Source: Cunninghamia lanceolata
Lineage: Eukaryota; Streptophyta; Pinopsida; Cupressales; Cupressaceae
NCBI GenBank assembly: GCA_027924645.1
Contig: BSBN01000252.1
Span: forward strand, 1,984,001-2,048,000
Length of the DNA: 64,000 bases
Direction of reading: 5' to 3'
This document shows, piece by piece, positions 12,101 through 23,839 of this stretch (the first letter of the stretch is position 1; each line of letters begins with the position of its first letter). Below the pieces are notes generated by a model. That model made no database searches and was not told the origin of the DNA. It saw only the letters and a program-made list of their open reading frames with translations. The position numbers and the translations under genes are program-made.

Positions 12101-13960
12101 TCTTTGGAATTACCTGTAGATGTTTGGGGAAAGTTTGGAAATGGGAGACCATAAATGAGCAGATCAAACTTCTATTTTCAAAATGCAGGATCGAGAGGTG
12201 GATGCAATTAGGAAGGTTATCGCAAGAAGTTCTGGAGTGTGCCTCACACCCATGATGGCCTTATGCCGAAATGTTTCTACAACAATTAGGTGCAGGTTCT
12301 AGGTACCGGTCCATGGGGTGTGTGAGAAGAAAAGAGATATGGAAGAGATGAAACTTCCTTAGAGGTCTACGAAGCAATTGATCAGGTATTGGTTGAGCCC
12401 GAAGCGGGATTGGTTGAAGGCATTTTGAGCCTCAATCTAGAAAAGAAAACTAGACACATCACAAGGCCCGGACTGACATGCCTTAACTAAACCATACAAC
12501 AGGTAAAGAATAATGATTTCAGAGGAATTTAAATGATTTCATCTTTCTTATGTAGAGACGTCTACCAAGAGGACATTATAGATTATTAATTATTGTTGAG
12601 AGCCCTTAGAGAGTAAGTATGCAATTGAGAGAACCACAGAATGATTGGAGATAGGAGACATGAATATTTCTCAAAACATAATAAGCACATATGCAAATAT
12701 GGTCTATAGATAAACAACAGAAAGAGCCAAATACTGAGTATCATGCACAGAAACTCAACTATTACAACATTATTGACATACTCGGATTTAATTTGGTTCA
12801 GACTCCGAATCTCCCTCTAGTTATTTCTTTTCTCCCTCCTCTTCTACTTCTGCAAATCTTTTTCCAAAACCTTTCTGTGTTCCCCCCCCCCCCCAAAAAA
12901 AAAATTCTTCAAAGTCCCCTCCCTCAAAAATAACTCCCCATCACCCGAAAATAGGAAAAATCCATTAATTCTCATTACTCCAAAATCTGTTATAGAATCC
13001 CACTACTCACTAAAAACTGAAAGCAATCAATTTTACTTTCCAAAGAGATTCTCCAAGTCAGGAACTTCTTACGACAACTCACATGAAATAAATTATTAAC
13101 TATTTTTTTTTTTTAAATTACCATATACTATTTTGATAAAACAATATTAAATACACATGACTCAAATCTTGTTAAAAAAATTAAAATAATTAATTTAATC
13201 TTTATTAAAAATTACTTAAATAAGATTCTCAATTCTCATTAATAATTTACGACTAAGACAATACTTTTATATTTAACTTAAAAATAACATTGTTATTATA
13301 ATAATAATTCATTTCCAACTATTTCATAAAGACAAAAACCAACAAAATCAAGCAAAGATAATTATATACCCAATGACGACTATAAACCTGAGGCAAGGAC
13401 CATAGAGTGACATCTAGACTCACGACCACAAATTGAAGACGAAAACTGACCTAGGGAACCCCATGTTATCTCCCATCCACATTATCCATTGGTGCAAGGG
13501 CACACTCAGACCTGCTAAGCCAGGTGGAGTCGATGCCCGATACTTGCAACCTGCATCAAAATGATAGGTTGTATATGAACATAGGCATATATATCAAACA
13601 CACGGAGTCAGGGAATCACACATAGTAGGGTGCTCAAAATAAGTAATACTACACCATCCCTGCTCTAAAGAATAACAATAAACATAAACATCTCTAACTA
13701 ACAATCCATAAAGCATAGTAACATTATTTAGCATAATCAATTAACCATCAACTAATCATGTCTAAACACAACATAAACAGTAATATCAATTATGTCATCA
13801 TACTAATCATAGCATATGTCAATAACCACATTAGTCAATCATAGTCCATCATGAATATAGTAAGCATAAACCATAAATCTAACAACCAAAAGTCTCAAAA
13901 CTATCTACGTGCAATAGAAAAACTAACAACTATCACAAGCCAAAAATGAGGGGCATTACA
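9133..13960 (-). repeat. 5' LTR of the 2792-13960 element (4828 bp)
   Basis: This is the complete LTR: TGTAATGCCCC at 9133 and GGGGCATTACA ending at 13960, a perfect 11-base terminal inverted repeat. It is very long for an LTR. Inside are a C-homopolymer followed by an A-run (about 12884-12903), TA-rich stretches (around 10836) and long A/T-rich blocks (13080-13330). Its copy at 2792-7462 shares most of this. No protein family is recognised inside. Confidence 0.85.
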
Positions 13961-14106
13961 GAATCACATACTTTGAATCATCTCAATTTCCATTGAATCT
14001 CAAAACATTTACATGTTCAAAATCAAGGTCTAATTTCATTTATTGGTGGATTTTTACATCCTTATTCTTGGTAAAAGTTTTGCTTTTCTGAAAATACATA
14101 AAACAT

Positions 14107-14544
14107 TTACATCTCATTTTCGAATAAAGGGAACTCTTCTAGTTCCTCTTCTTCTTCAGACCCGAGGTTTACAATGTTGAGAGGTGGTTGTTCTCGTGCA
14201 AGCTCCTCTGATTCTTCACTTGAGGCAATTACTATTATTTCAGACATAATAGGAATTTGAGGGTCTCTATTCACCATGATAGGAGGGGTCACACTATTCT
14301 CTGAAGGCATATCCCTAGAAAGTGTTAAGGGTGTCGATTTGAAATTGATAGCCGCCTTCATCTTTTTCTTTTCTTGGCTGACCCGAGCTAGTGCATGACT
14401 CAAGGTCTCTTCATCTCCTAGCCATATGTCACTATCATCATTAATTCCCTTGATGGTTTGCACAATAGCTTCCCTCTCCCTCTTGGCTCTAAGGTGGCAC
14501 TCGTTTCTAACAGACTTCCTTGCAGTCATTATGAGACGCACCAT
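14107..14544 (-). CDS. Hypothetical protein in gag position of a gypsy element
   Basis: An intact 145-codon frame with an ATG start lies about 100 bases downstream (minus sense) of an LTR/PBS junction at 14647. The N-terminal half is basic and Arg/Lys-rich with a likely helical segment; the C-terminal third is strongly acidic (runs of Glu near 14130-14160). I do not recognise the family. Its position suggests a gag leader or an extra ORF of the element whose LTR is 14648-18111. The rest of that element is cut off at 13960 by the long-LTR element. It could also be a chance frame. Confidence 0.35.
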   Translation of the reverse strand: MVRLIMTARKSVRNECHLRAKREREAIVQTIKGINDDSDIWLGDEETLSHALARVSQEKKKMKAAINFKSTPLTLSRDMPSENSVTPPIMVNRDPQIPIMSEIIVIASSEESEELAREQPPLNIVNLGSEEEEELEEFPLFENEM

Positions 14545-16272
14545 CCTAGCACAAGAATTCCAACATTAGTTTCTCATAATGTTGGATGGGAAAAGAACAT
14601 GGCGAGCACATAGGTTCCAAAGATGAACCTTAGGATTTGATACAAAATGTAAGGACCACAATTCTAACAAACTAAAAATAACTTTCATAAATGCAAAAGA
14701 TACCAAGTGTATAATTTTATATATAATATGGGACGGTAGAGAGATAAAAATTAACTAACTTTCATTAATATTTATATACAAGTAGGATTGCATACAACAA
14801 GAGTCAAACAAGGTTGTGCCTTTACAAGTTCTTGCCACGTAGGCTTTACATGTTTAACAAATTAGAAAATAACATCTTCCGCATGAGCACCTTGGAACCC
14901 AAGAGTGAGAGAGAGAGAATCATCAGGGTGATATCCACCCTGCCATGAAGCATAAAGCTTCCCCGTGCTTTCCAACTGGAAAGCCTGATCCATCACGAGG
15001 GGTTTAGAAATTAGGAAACTATGTAGGTGAAAAAAATATGTGTTCATCTTAACTTATTACTCTTAAATACATAAATGAACTTTCATACATAGCTCATACA
15101 TACTTCTCAATTTTGTTCTACTATTTTCCATTAAATATCAAATTTCTTTCTTATAAGTGATAAGAGAAATCTTTATATATTGAACATCATGTTGGACCTT
15201 AATCTGGATTATGATCAATTTATCCTTAGCTCTCATTAAGTCTAACTTTATGTCCAAAGGTTAAATTTAATTCTCATTCCAACCGTTCAAGTTGTACTAA
15301 AACTAAAAAGTCCACATCAATATCATGGAAGATCATATCACTATTACCTCAGGGTTTCCATTCAAGCAGAGACATCATATTCTTTCATATATTCACGTTA
15401 ATCCAAATTACTCACATCATTAGTTTGTTAGCTATACTTAACTTTATCAACACCAGCAATATTGAAAGACATTTAAACTTTCTATTTAATTTACAAGGTT
15501 ATACTTTTAAAGGTTTTATTCTCAACGATGTCCTAACCAAAAGACACATTCAACCTTAAAATCTACATCAAATAATGTTTCTTTACATCTAAGAAATGTG
15601 CTGCCTCTATTCTAATTGTATTTCTTATAAAGGATTTGTCAATATCAAACTATATTCTCATGATTTGGTCATGTTTCCCTTTTCTCTAAGTAAGGTTAAC
15701 AGTTACATTTTTTACTAACATCATTAGACGAAAATACATCCTTTGATTACAAGTAATATCAGTCCAAAAGGATAGTCTTCAGTATTCTATTAATCTTATA
15801 TGTAAAAATTAAATCTACGCAGAGAATAAATCCATAATTTCTCTTTAAACATTATTTATCTTCCGTTATTATTTTTTATAGGATTTCAAATTAGGTAAGG
15901 ACATATATATCTATATTGCCTAAAAGGTACTTGTCTAAAAGAAACATAATCTCATTTGCAATGATTAATTACTCATAATTCAATTTTATCTATATAAAAG
16001 AAACAATATCTTATCTAAATATTTATCTATCAATTTAGGTTTTTCTTTGGTCAAAAAAACTTACTTTTAATACTATCAAGACTTAGAGTTCATTTATTCA
16101 AGAAAATATTATCTAAAGTTATAATTAGAAGATTCATAAATAATTAAAGAAATCTACTTATTCGTATAATTCTAAATTAAAGCGAAAACCATTCCATTTT
16201 TAATTTCGAAACAAAATCATAGTGATCTATAAATATTTCATCATTGACTGGTTTTAATTATAAACTGATATA

Positions 16273-16398
16273 TGTGTGTGTGTGTGTGTGTGTGTGTATA
16301 GAAATTCATTGTGTACACTTATTCAGCAATATAAAATGATATATATCACATCTGACAAGGTAAAAGAAAATATGCATATAAATATATATTTATATATA

Positions 16399-16470
<72 letters not shown>
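16273..16470. repeat. Microsatellite cluster (TG)n, (CT)n, (TA)n
   Basis: A (TG)n run spans about 16273-16298, a (CT)n run 16404-16433, and a (TA)n run about 16434-16470 directly after it. A further (TG)n(TA)n run follows at about 16575-16602. Low-complexity reading frames through this stretch are artefacts. Confidence 0.9.
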
Positions 16471-16471
<1 letters not shown>

Positions 16472-16819
16472 CTAAACTAATATATTCCGCCATATACTGG
16501 CATCGCTTCAGCAATAACAGAGTATTTTAATTGATCTACAAAAAACATTGAACACTCAGAAATTATATAAACAACAATAAATGTGTGTGTGTGTGTATAT
16601 ATATATACATTTATGATACTACAGTACAACGATTCAACTTGAAAATCGACGGTGGTAATATACAGAAATAAAACAATTTATAATCATAAAATTTTCAGAG
16701 TGAAGTTTGAAGTCTTAAAGAATGATCCAATAAAGATTTTGGCCAACGGCCTCCCTTAAGGGAGCCGTGGCCTCCTTAGAGGCTGCGGTCGCTCTTAAGG
16801 GAGCCGTAGGCTGTCATCG

Positions 16820-16847
16820 CTGTGGGGAGAGTCATAACTCCCCACAG
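16820..16847. other. Perfect 10-bp hairpin followed by a T-run
   Basis: CTGTGGGGAG (16820-16829) pairs perfectly with CTCCCCACAG (16838-16847) across an 8-base loop, and a T-run follows at 16850-16856. A 14-base perfect palindrome, CTCCCTTAAGGGAG, lies nearby at 16751-16764. They form a GC-rich island inside an A/T-rich LTR. Function is unknown; it could affect read-through or 3' end formation of element RNA. Confidence 0.6.
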
Positions 16848-18114
16848 TCTTTTTTTATTAAACTTTTTATTTATTTATATCTTTTCAAACTTAAAATCAC
16901 CTACAATGATTACAATTCAGTGGAATTTTAATCATCATTCAATATAAATCTTTTAACATTGCATATATCAGTATAATTATGTATATATATAGTAAATAAA
17001 ATGTTTATATATATATAAATAACAGTAGTATGGTATATTTTTATATAATATATATACAACTAGTATAACCTATATATAATTCCACAGTATGTTTTATGGA
17101 ATATATTTACCATATGAAATATATAATTCTTACAGTAATAAAATCTATATAGCAGCGATATAAATTCAACACAATCACTGGTACAATAGTTTTACAATAA
17201 ACAACCCAATGATATTTTGAGTAAGGTAATAATAATTATAGCAGTTCGCAATAATGACTACAATTGATAAAATATGGTAATATCAATTAGTCACACACTC
17301 TCAGATGAAAATATAACATTAAGGATTGATTAAAAACCTGTGAACCACGCTTCCTGATAGTTGAAACCCTCCCAATCCTCCACTCCACTTCTTATTCCTC
17401 GAATGCTCCTTTTGCCCAAATCTGAAACCTTCTTCCTGCTCTCTTGCTTTTTTTTAGAATAAAGGTTGTGAATAATGAATCTTGTGTGTTCAAAGAATGA
17501 GGGTTTTTTTTATCTCTTTTTATTATTTTCTTTTCTTTTTCTTTTTTTTTTTTGCTTTTTTTTTGTGTGTTTTATTTCCTAAATTTAAGTCCTTTTTTAT
17601 TATTTTTCTATTATTTTCTTTCTGATTGTTTTGTTTTCTAAATCTTGCTTTCTTTTTCTAAGATTTATCTTATATTATCAAGTAAAAACTCATATTTAAT
17701 AATTAACATGATTTATTAATTAACTTTGCATCATAATTATCTCCAAAAATAATAAATAATAATAATCTTAATTCTTCTTCCTTCACATATATATTTTTTA
17801 AATAAAAATCACTTTATAAAATAAATTAAACTACTTTATTTTTCTAAGGACTTTTTTTAATATTACTAACACTCAATTTAATTAATTAAAGCAAAGACAA
17901 GGAAACTAAATGTCATCTAAGTGTGTGTGTGTGTAGATTTCTTTCACCACGGTCACTTATAGCAGCTAGACACCCCCTCCTCAATGATAATCTCTCTCTC
18001 TCTCTGTCGAGAGTATTTTCCTATCACGCACATGAAACAAAGTTTGGTCAACGAACTTTTAAATAGTAATATTAAATTATAAATTAATTATTGAAAATAG
18101 GGGTTGTGACAAAT

Positions 18115-19643
18115 TGTTGAAATGCACCAGACAACTGAGAGGGGGGGTGAATCAGTTGTCCCTAAAACTTTGAACAATTATGAACATCAACTCTTCAAAT
18201 ACTTATTTACTATTGCTCATATTTAACAATGAAAGCATGAAACAAGAAGCTCAACACAATAATACATGAGACACCAGATTTTTATGTGGAAAACCCTATA
18301 AGGGAAAAACCACGGTGGGTGTTAGCCCACAAGATATATAAGTTATAGTAATACCAAAAAATAGAGGCTCACTGCCCTAGGGCTTGCTGCCCGAATTGCT
18401 CACTACAGATGTTGAGGCTCACTACCAAGTACGACTCATTGCCAAGGATGGATCACTACCAAGAGGTTGCTCACTGCCAAAAGATGGTGAACTAATTTGG
18501 TAGCATCTACTCCATGCCTGGGTTCAGTTCCATTGAAGCACAATATAACTCCTCTGCTCTGCTCTTTTACACCTTCACACTTATCTCTTCATTTTCGCTC
18601 AAGGACTACTTTTTCACAACTCTATTGCATGCTTTTATATAATTCATCAACCTTGGAATGTACATCAAGGTCAGCATTACATTCATCAACCATTGGAACA
18701 TTCTCCAAGGTCGGTATTACAATAATACAAAGAAATAGGTCTAGACCTAAACAAGATTTTCTAAGGTAAAGATGTATGTGGATCACATTATGCCTTAGCT
18801 AAGACTCAAATGCAATCTTTCACACCACGACATGCTTCCACAATCTTCAATGCATCTCCACAAGATGTGAAAACAACCTAGTCAGCCAAGACTGGTGTTA
18901 ACACTGGGTCTTCAAACAATAGACTTCATCCATGATCTGAATTTCTCTTTGCGGACAAATCCAAAGGTAGGAACATGATCAAGAGACATCCACAAGCACA
19001 TTGTAATCACCAGGAACAACTGCACGATCTCTAACCACTTTGTCAAGAAGATTCTTCAAACTGGAGCACAAGAACAACACTGTCAGCCACTGTTATAAGG
19101 AAAGAATACCTTGCGGACCACCAAATCACAAACCATTGTAGTTGAAGGCACTTATCATCATTCCAGACTTAACTCTAGAACCGTATATCATAATACTTTA
19201 ATGCAGAGGAATGCGGAGAAAAATACCTTCTCCTTGTCACCATTGAATACTCAGAAAAAGTAGCTTTTATTCTGGTGAACATAACTCCCTCAGATCTTCA
19301 TACCGGAGGCTCAAATTTGAGATATAACATATTCAGACATGCCTCTAAATAACTTCCAATCCACAGACAAATATATTCATTCTACTGGAGATGTGGACCA
19401 ATCTACTAGACTGTTCTTTAGTAAACAAAGATACTCTTCCACACATTGTTTCCACCGGAGGAACAAATTTTCTCAAAAGCACTTGGAAACTCAATATCTG
19501 GATCACTTACTCATTTTCTCCAACACTTCCATAAGCCAATACAAAGCATCTAACTTATCAAATTAGGAGCACAATTGACATCAATGACAACACAGATATG
19601 TTGACATCAATGAAAAACATTGGTTAGGCACATACTTGCAACA
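18115..19643 (-). repeat. SIRE-like Ty1/copia LTR (1529 bp)
   Basis: It starts TGTTGAAATGCAC at 18115 and ends ACTTGCAACA at 19643 in plus order, matching the ends of the LTR at 58453-60056. It shares the block ACTGAGAGGGGGGGTGAATC near its left end. The inner (PBS-side) end lies left, but the PBS is replaced by the outer end of the gypsy LTR finishing at 18111. No matching polypurine tract is clear on the right. It may be a solo LTR or a truncated element. Confidence 0.7.
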
Positions 19644-20700
19644 CGTCTTCCTAACAATTGGTATCAGTGCCTAGGTAACAGGTTCAAACCCCTCGCTTGT
19701 GCTGGGGGGATTGTTGCAAGGTGTGTGCCCTTGGTTTACTTGTTATGTGTAGCGCAGCACTTGGGTTCATGACAAGGCTTAACCGCCTTCCGTGGATTCA
19801 TTAACTCTAGGAGTTATATCGGGCATTAACAAGTCGATCTTTTGGTGCAACGGAAGTTGTCTTGCTAACAAAAATTTAGAATTTTCAAGGGAAAATCTTC
19901 TTTAGAACAGTCTCTTTCATCCAGGTCAGAAGCCTCAAAGGAGCAAAATTTTGATCAACAAGGCTGAAGATTGTTCTCTTAATTACTTTATTGTTGTCTC
20001 AAAATGTAAATTAAGTCATTTTTATATGAATTAATAAAGTGACTTTTATTTATAACTTTAAGTTAGAAAAAGTAATGACTTTTTAATTTATTGAGCATAA
20101 AGTTATAAACTAAAAGCAATTACAAATTAGTTATTAGAGGAAAGCCTATTTATACAAGACTGAGATGTAAAGAAAGGACTTTCAATTGCCTCACATTTGA
20201 CAGAATCCAAAGAGTCTTTGTGCTCTCCAATTTTGAATTCAATAAAGAAAGGCTATTGCTAGTCTATAAGCTTCTGTATCTTTTTTATTTATGATGTTAT
20301 TTCTTTTTATGTTGATATTGCAACCATTATTCGATATGTTTTTTGTCATGTGATGAAATAATTTGTCATCTTTTTACTTGTATGTTTACCCTATGTAATC
20401 TGGGCTATTTTAAAGTGACTATTTTTTTGTCTATGAATATGGGTACCCACATGAATAAAATATTTCTTATGTTAGATGATATTCTTACTTTCAAACCCTA
20501 GTTGCATTTCTTTATTGAAATAAACCCTTCAAGGAGAATGAATCTTTGAATTTATTCCCATGTTGCTCTTAAGATCCCTTTTTGTTTTTCTGAACATCTG
20601 AAAGTTCTAGCCTCATATCAACCATTTTTAGTTAGTTCACCTTTCTTGATTTCTGGTTAAAAAAATACCCCAAAAAATTAAACTTATCATACAAGGGAGC
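19644..20700. other. Unassigned region with a tRNA/SINE-like start
   Basis: At 19658-19691 the sequence TGGTATCAGTGCC is followed by GGTTCAAACCC (19681-19691), a good match to a Pol III B box. This resembles the head of a tRNA-derived SINE, or an LTR/PBS junction. An A/T-rich stretch with a TATTTATACA box near 20147 follows. No coding region is recognised. Confidence 0.3.
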
Positions 20701-20879
20701 TACCACTCTCAAATGCAGAGGAAGGTTATTAATTTAATAACAATCTCTCCAACTATTGTGAACATTGTCACTACCCATTGGGTGAGTCAAGGCTAATTTT
20801 CAGCATTAATCACAATGATAAATTTGTTTACCAATAATCAACTTAGAATATCTTCTTGAAATCTGGTAAAGCTAGACAT

Positions 20880-21669
20880 TGGCTATTCTATCATTTTATT
20901 TTTTAGAAACTCAAATTTCATGTCTGCTCCTATTGTCCACTTGAATTCTTTCTTATTCCCCCTCAAATATGTTGTCTTAGTCAATGGTGCACAAATACTA
21001 CTAATTTTTTTGATGAAATTTCTATAGAAACTTGCTAGCCCATGAAAATATCTTACTTCCCCAACATTTGCTAGTGTAGGCTATTACACAATTAATGACC
21101 TTCTCTAGATCCATCTTCAAACATTCTGTTGAGATCACAAATCCCAAGTACACCAGCTCCTCTTTCATGAAGCTACACTTCTCCAAATTGATCAACAACT
21201 TCTCTCTCAATATCTACAATACTAATCTGACATGTTCTAGGTGTTCTTCTTTAGTTTTAATAAAAATTAGAATATCATCCAAGTAGACAATCACAAACTT
21301 ACCCAAAAAAATTCTTAGTACCTCATTCATTAGCCTCATAAATTTACTTAGGGCATTAGTCAATCCAAAATGCATAACCAACCACTCATATAGTCATTCA
21401 TTATTCTTGAATGTTTCCTTCCACTCATATCCCTCCCTTATCCTAATATGATGATAATTGTTCTTAAATACAATCTTTATAAAGTACCTTTCTCCATTCA
21501 ATAAATCCATTATATCATCCATCCTTGGAAATAGGAATATATATCTTACTATGATCTTTTTGACTGCCCTAGAATTAGTGCACATCCTCCACTCACCAAC
21601 CTTCTTGGGTGCTAGTATCGTGAGTACTGCACATGGGCTCAAACTCTCTATCAAACCTTTCCTTAGCAA
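20880..21669 (-). pseudogene. pol: Reverse transcriptase domain, Ty3/gypsy
   Basis: RT copies element RNA into DNA. Recognisable blocks run in order: APKKVGEWRMC near 21620-21590, RYIFLFPRMDDIMDLL near 21545-21500, then the polymerase active-site block [11 protein letters not shown] near 21290-21260. After it come KCSFMKEELVYLGFVIS (about 21190-21120) and the connection toward RNase H. The YLDD catalytic motif is preserved, but the frame is split by shifts and the fold has lost residues (KIVFKNNYHHIRI where a KIDLKSGYHQ type is usual). The copy is dead. Confidence 0.8.
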
Positions 21670-22008
21670 TTTCTACACCTGTTTGTTTAATTATTCATTT
21701 TCTACTAGTGTCATCCTATGCAATGCCTTATTCGGTAAAATAGCTCTCAAAATCATATCCATGTGATGACTAATACTCCTTACTAGTGGTAATCCCTCTA
21801 GCATGTTGCATGATATGATGTCCTTTTATTCATTCAGCAACATTGAAATCTCCTATGACACCTCCTCAACACTTGTGATGGTGTTCTCTAAATCTAGGGT
21901 ATTGCATACATTAGGAATCAACACAAACTAAACATTCTCATGTCTCAACCCATCCAAGAACCTTCTTCTATCCACCAAACATATTTTAGCATTGCTATAA
22001 ACTTGACC

Positions 22009-22535
22009 TTATTTTTCCTTTAGTGACATTAACCTATGTGTCTGGCCATTCCTTGTTACAGTGTAAGTGTTTGCCCTTCCATCATGTATAGTGTGCCAGT
22101 AGAATTTCCATGTTCTCCCCAATAGTAGATGGCATACATCCATTAGCATTATATCACATAGGACTTCATCATGGTAACCCCCTCTTTGAATTTTACACAA
22201 CATTGATCATTGACCATCACTTTATGTTCCTCTTGTAGCCAAGCAATCGCATATGGGTTTAGGTGTTTTAGCCTCTTCAAATTCAATTTCTCAAACATTT
22301 CCATAGATACCAAATTATTTGTACTCCCATTATCAATGACAACTTTGCAACACTTTCCCACTACTTTGCATCTAGTTCTAAACAAGTTCTTTCTTTGTAC
22401 TGGTTGTTCTTCCTCCTGGTACTTCAGTAAGGCCCTCCTTGTGACTAGTAATTCTCTGTGTTTGGGGTCATCCTCTAACTCATATGATCTCTGAGGTCCC
22501 TCATCTCCAAATGCAACTCTAGCGCTACCATCCAC
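22009..22535 (-). pseudogene. pol: Retropepsin (aspartic protease) domain, Ty3/gypsy
   Basis: The protease would cleave Gag-Pol. The fragment shows the flap-side pattern of plant gypsy proteases: CKVVIDNGSTNNLVS with the catalytic Asp (near 22345-22300), then WLQEEHKV, then VLCDIMLMDVCHLLLGRTW (about 22170-22100) and the terminal HDGRANTYT. The active site reads D-N-G where D-S/T-G is usual. Two overlapping frames (22535-22149 and 22203-22009) show a frameshift near 22160. Confidence 0.75.
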
Positions 22536-22549
22536 TCACTTCCCTTGAT

Positions 22550-23546
22550 CTTAAGAACACTCAAATACTCAGTGCCCTTGTTATCCGCACTTGAAACACG
22601 TTCCTCTAAAAGATCTCTATTCCTCTCATATCCTCCTCTACCCTACTAATATCCATCAATGTGGTACATGTATCACTATCTTCCCTATCCTTGCAATAGA
22701 AATTACCATCATCCTAGTCTATTCGGTAGGTATTACAACTCCCTCTTTCATTATAGTAAGTAGAAATGTCCCTAAGGTAGGTAGTATCAATCTTTATTTC
22801 CTCTTTGTAGGGTCTTCTATCACTGCACCATGAACCTTCTCTTTGGGCTCTTTCCTTTCTTTCTTCCTGTTAGTTCTACCTGCTTTCAAACCTCTTATTT
22901 ATCTTTTCTTCAACCTTGATCACAAATTGGTATGCCTCCTCCATGGTTATCAATCTAACCAAAATTAGTTTCTTGAATGCTTCCCCTCAATCCATTAATG
23001 TGTCTTACAACATATTTTATTTGCTTGCTTCATTATGTCCTATCTCGATGATTAGCTTATGAAATTCTTTAGTATACTCATGTCCCTTTGTCTTAGACTT
23101 TGAAATTTCTTCAAAAATTCTAGTTCATAATCAATTTGTATTAACTATATCTTTACTTTTAAAACCATCCTATCCCATTTTGTTATTCTTTGTTTTCCCC
23201 TCCTATTTCTTTTTAACTATATTTCTTTCCACTGGATAGTAGCATGCCCCTTTAACTTAGTCTTTGCAAACCTAACCCTTTCAAGATTTTAAATTTCCTC
23301 ATACTCAAAATATTCATCCAAATCATTTATCCAATAAATCAATTCTTTGGGATTTAAATTACTGCAATACTTAGAAATCTCAATTATAGGTCTCTTACTA
23401 ATTTTGGAAATGGCCTTCAACATCTTCACCTGATTTGATTCCTCTTCTAGGTCTTCTAGATCTTGCAAATCTTCTCTTGCACTCTCTTCCACATTACTTT
23501 CATCATCATCCCTAATGTTTAAACCCCTTTTCTTGTCTTCCTCCAA
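22550..23546 (-). pseudogene. gag: gag remnant, chromovirus-like
   Basis: The first open part (23546-23289) is acidic and then reads NPKELIYWINDLDEYFEYEEI, the conserved gag motif that precedes the capsid core. Downstream, broken segments such as RVRFAKTKLKGHATIQW (about 23275-23230) continue the core in the next frames. Stops are frequent after 23289. It lies in the right place between PBS and protease. Confidence 0.65.
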
Positions 23547-23824
23547 AGATTACAAGTAGATTCTTTTCTCTCTTACCTCCTTAAATACTTCATCTGACTT
23601 TCCATCAATGTTAGCAACACCTTGGATTCTTCATAGTGACATCTTTCCTAGGATCTATTGTAAACTACCTCATGTTAGAAATCTATCTATAATAACCCCT
23701 TTTAATTGCCTCTCAACCAATGATCTATTGACAAGATTCTTGTAGGATGCTTCAATCTAGTGATATGTTCATAAGTAGAATATTTTAGAATAGTGGCTTG
23801 TTCTCCTTAGGATTCCAAATGTAT

Positions 23825-23836
23825 GCTCTGATACCA
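23825..23836 (-). other. Primer binding site, initiator tRNA-Met
   Basis: The minus strand carries TGGTATCAGAGC between an LTR-like segment on the right and gag on the left. It is a perfect match to the common plant primer site and fixes the polarity of the 20700-24669 element. Confidence 0.8.
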
Positions 23837-23839
23837 CTT

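Larger units (their letters stand above)
2792..13960 (-). mobile_element. Pol-less Ty3/gypsy derivative with ~4.8-kb LTRs
   Basis: Two long direct repeats (2792-7462 and 9133-13960) flank 1670 bp of internal DNA. On the minus strand the order is 5' LTR (13960 to 9133), tRNA-iMet-type PBS, gag, short pol tail, polypurine tract (7474-7463), 3' LTR. LTR termini are TGTAATGCCCC and its inverted match GGGGCATTACA. The left LTR lacks about the last 105 bases of its outer end, so no target duplication can be read. Protease beyond its N-terminal region, RT, RNase H and integrase core are absent, so the copy is non-autonomous. Confidence 0.85.
14648..18111 (-). repeat. 5' LTR (3464 bp) of a minus-strand Ty3/gypsy element
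   Basis: The segment starts TGTAAGGACC and ends GGGTTGTGACA in plus order. Read on the minus strand it begins TGTCACAACC and ends GGTCCTTACA, a common plant gypsy LTR layout. Just left of it, the minus strand has TTTTGTATCAAATCC, a weak tRNA-iMet-like PBS, and then the 14107-14544 frame. The LTR is very A/T-rich and contains microsatellites (16273-16470, about 16575-16602) and a GC-rich hairpin cluster (16740-16847). No second copy is in the window. Confidence 0.6.

Noticed and set aside
12046..12255. Plus-strand frame inside the complete long LTR
   Set aside because: An indel in the sister LTR around 5605-5640 removes it; likely chance.
16323..16514. Minus-strand frame with Ile-Tyr and Arg-Glu runs
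   Set aside because: Translation of (TA)n and (CT)n microsatellites.
16820..16860. Bacterial-type intrinsic terminator
   Set aside because: Hairpin plus T-run fits the shape, but the context is a plant LTR; listed only as a structural feature.
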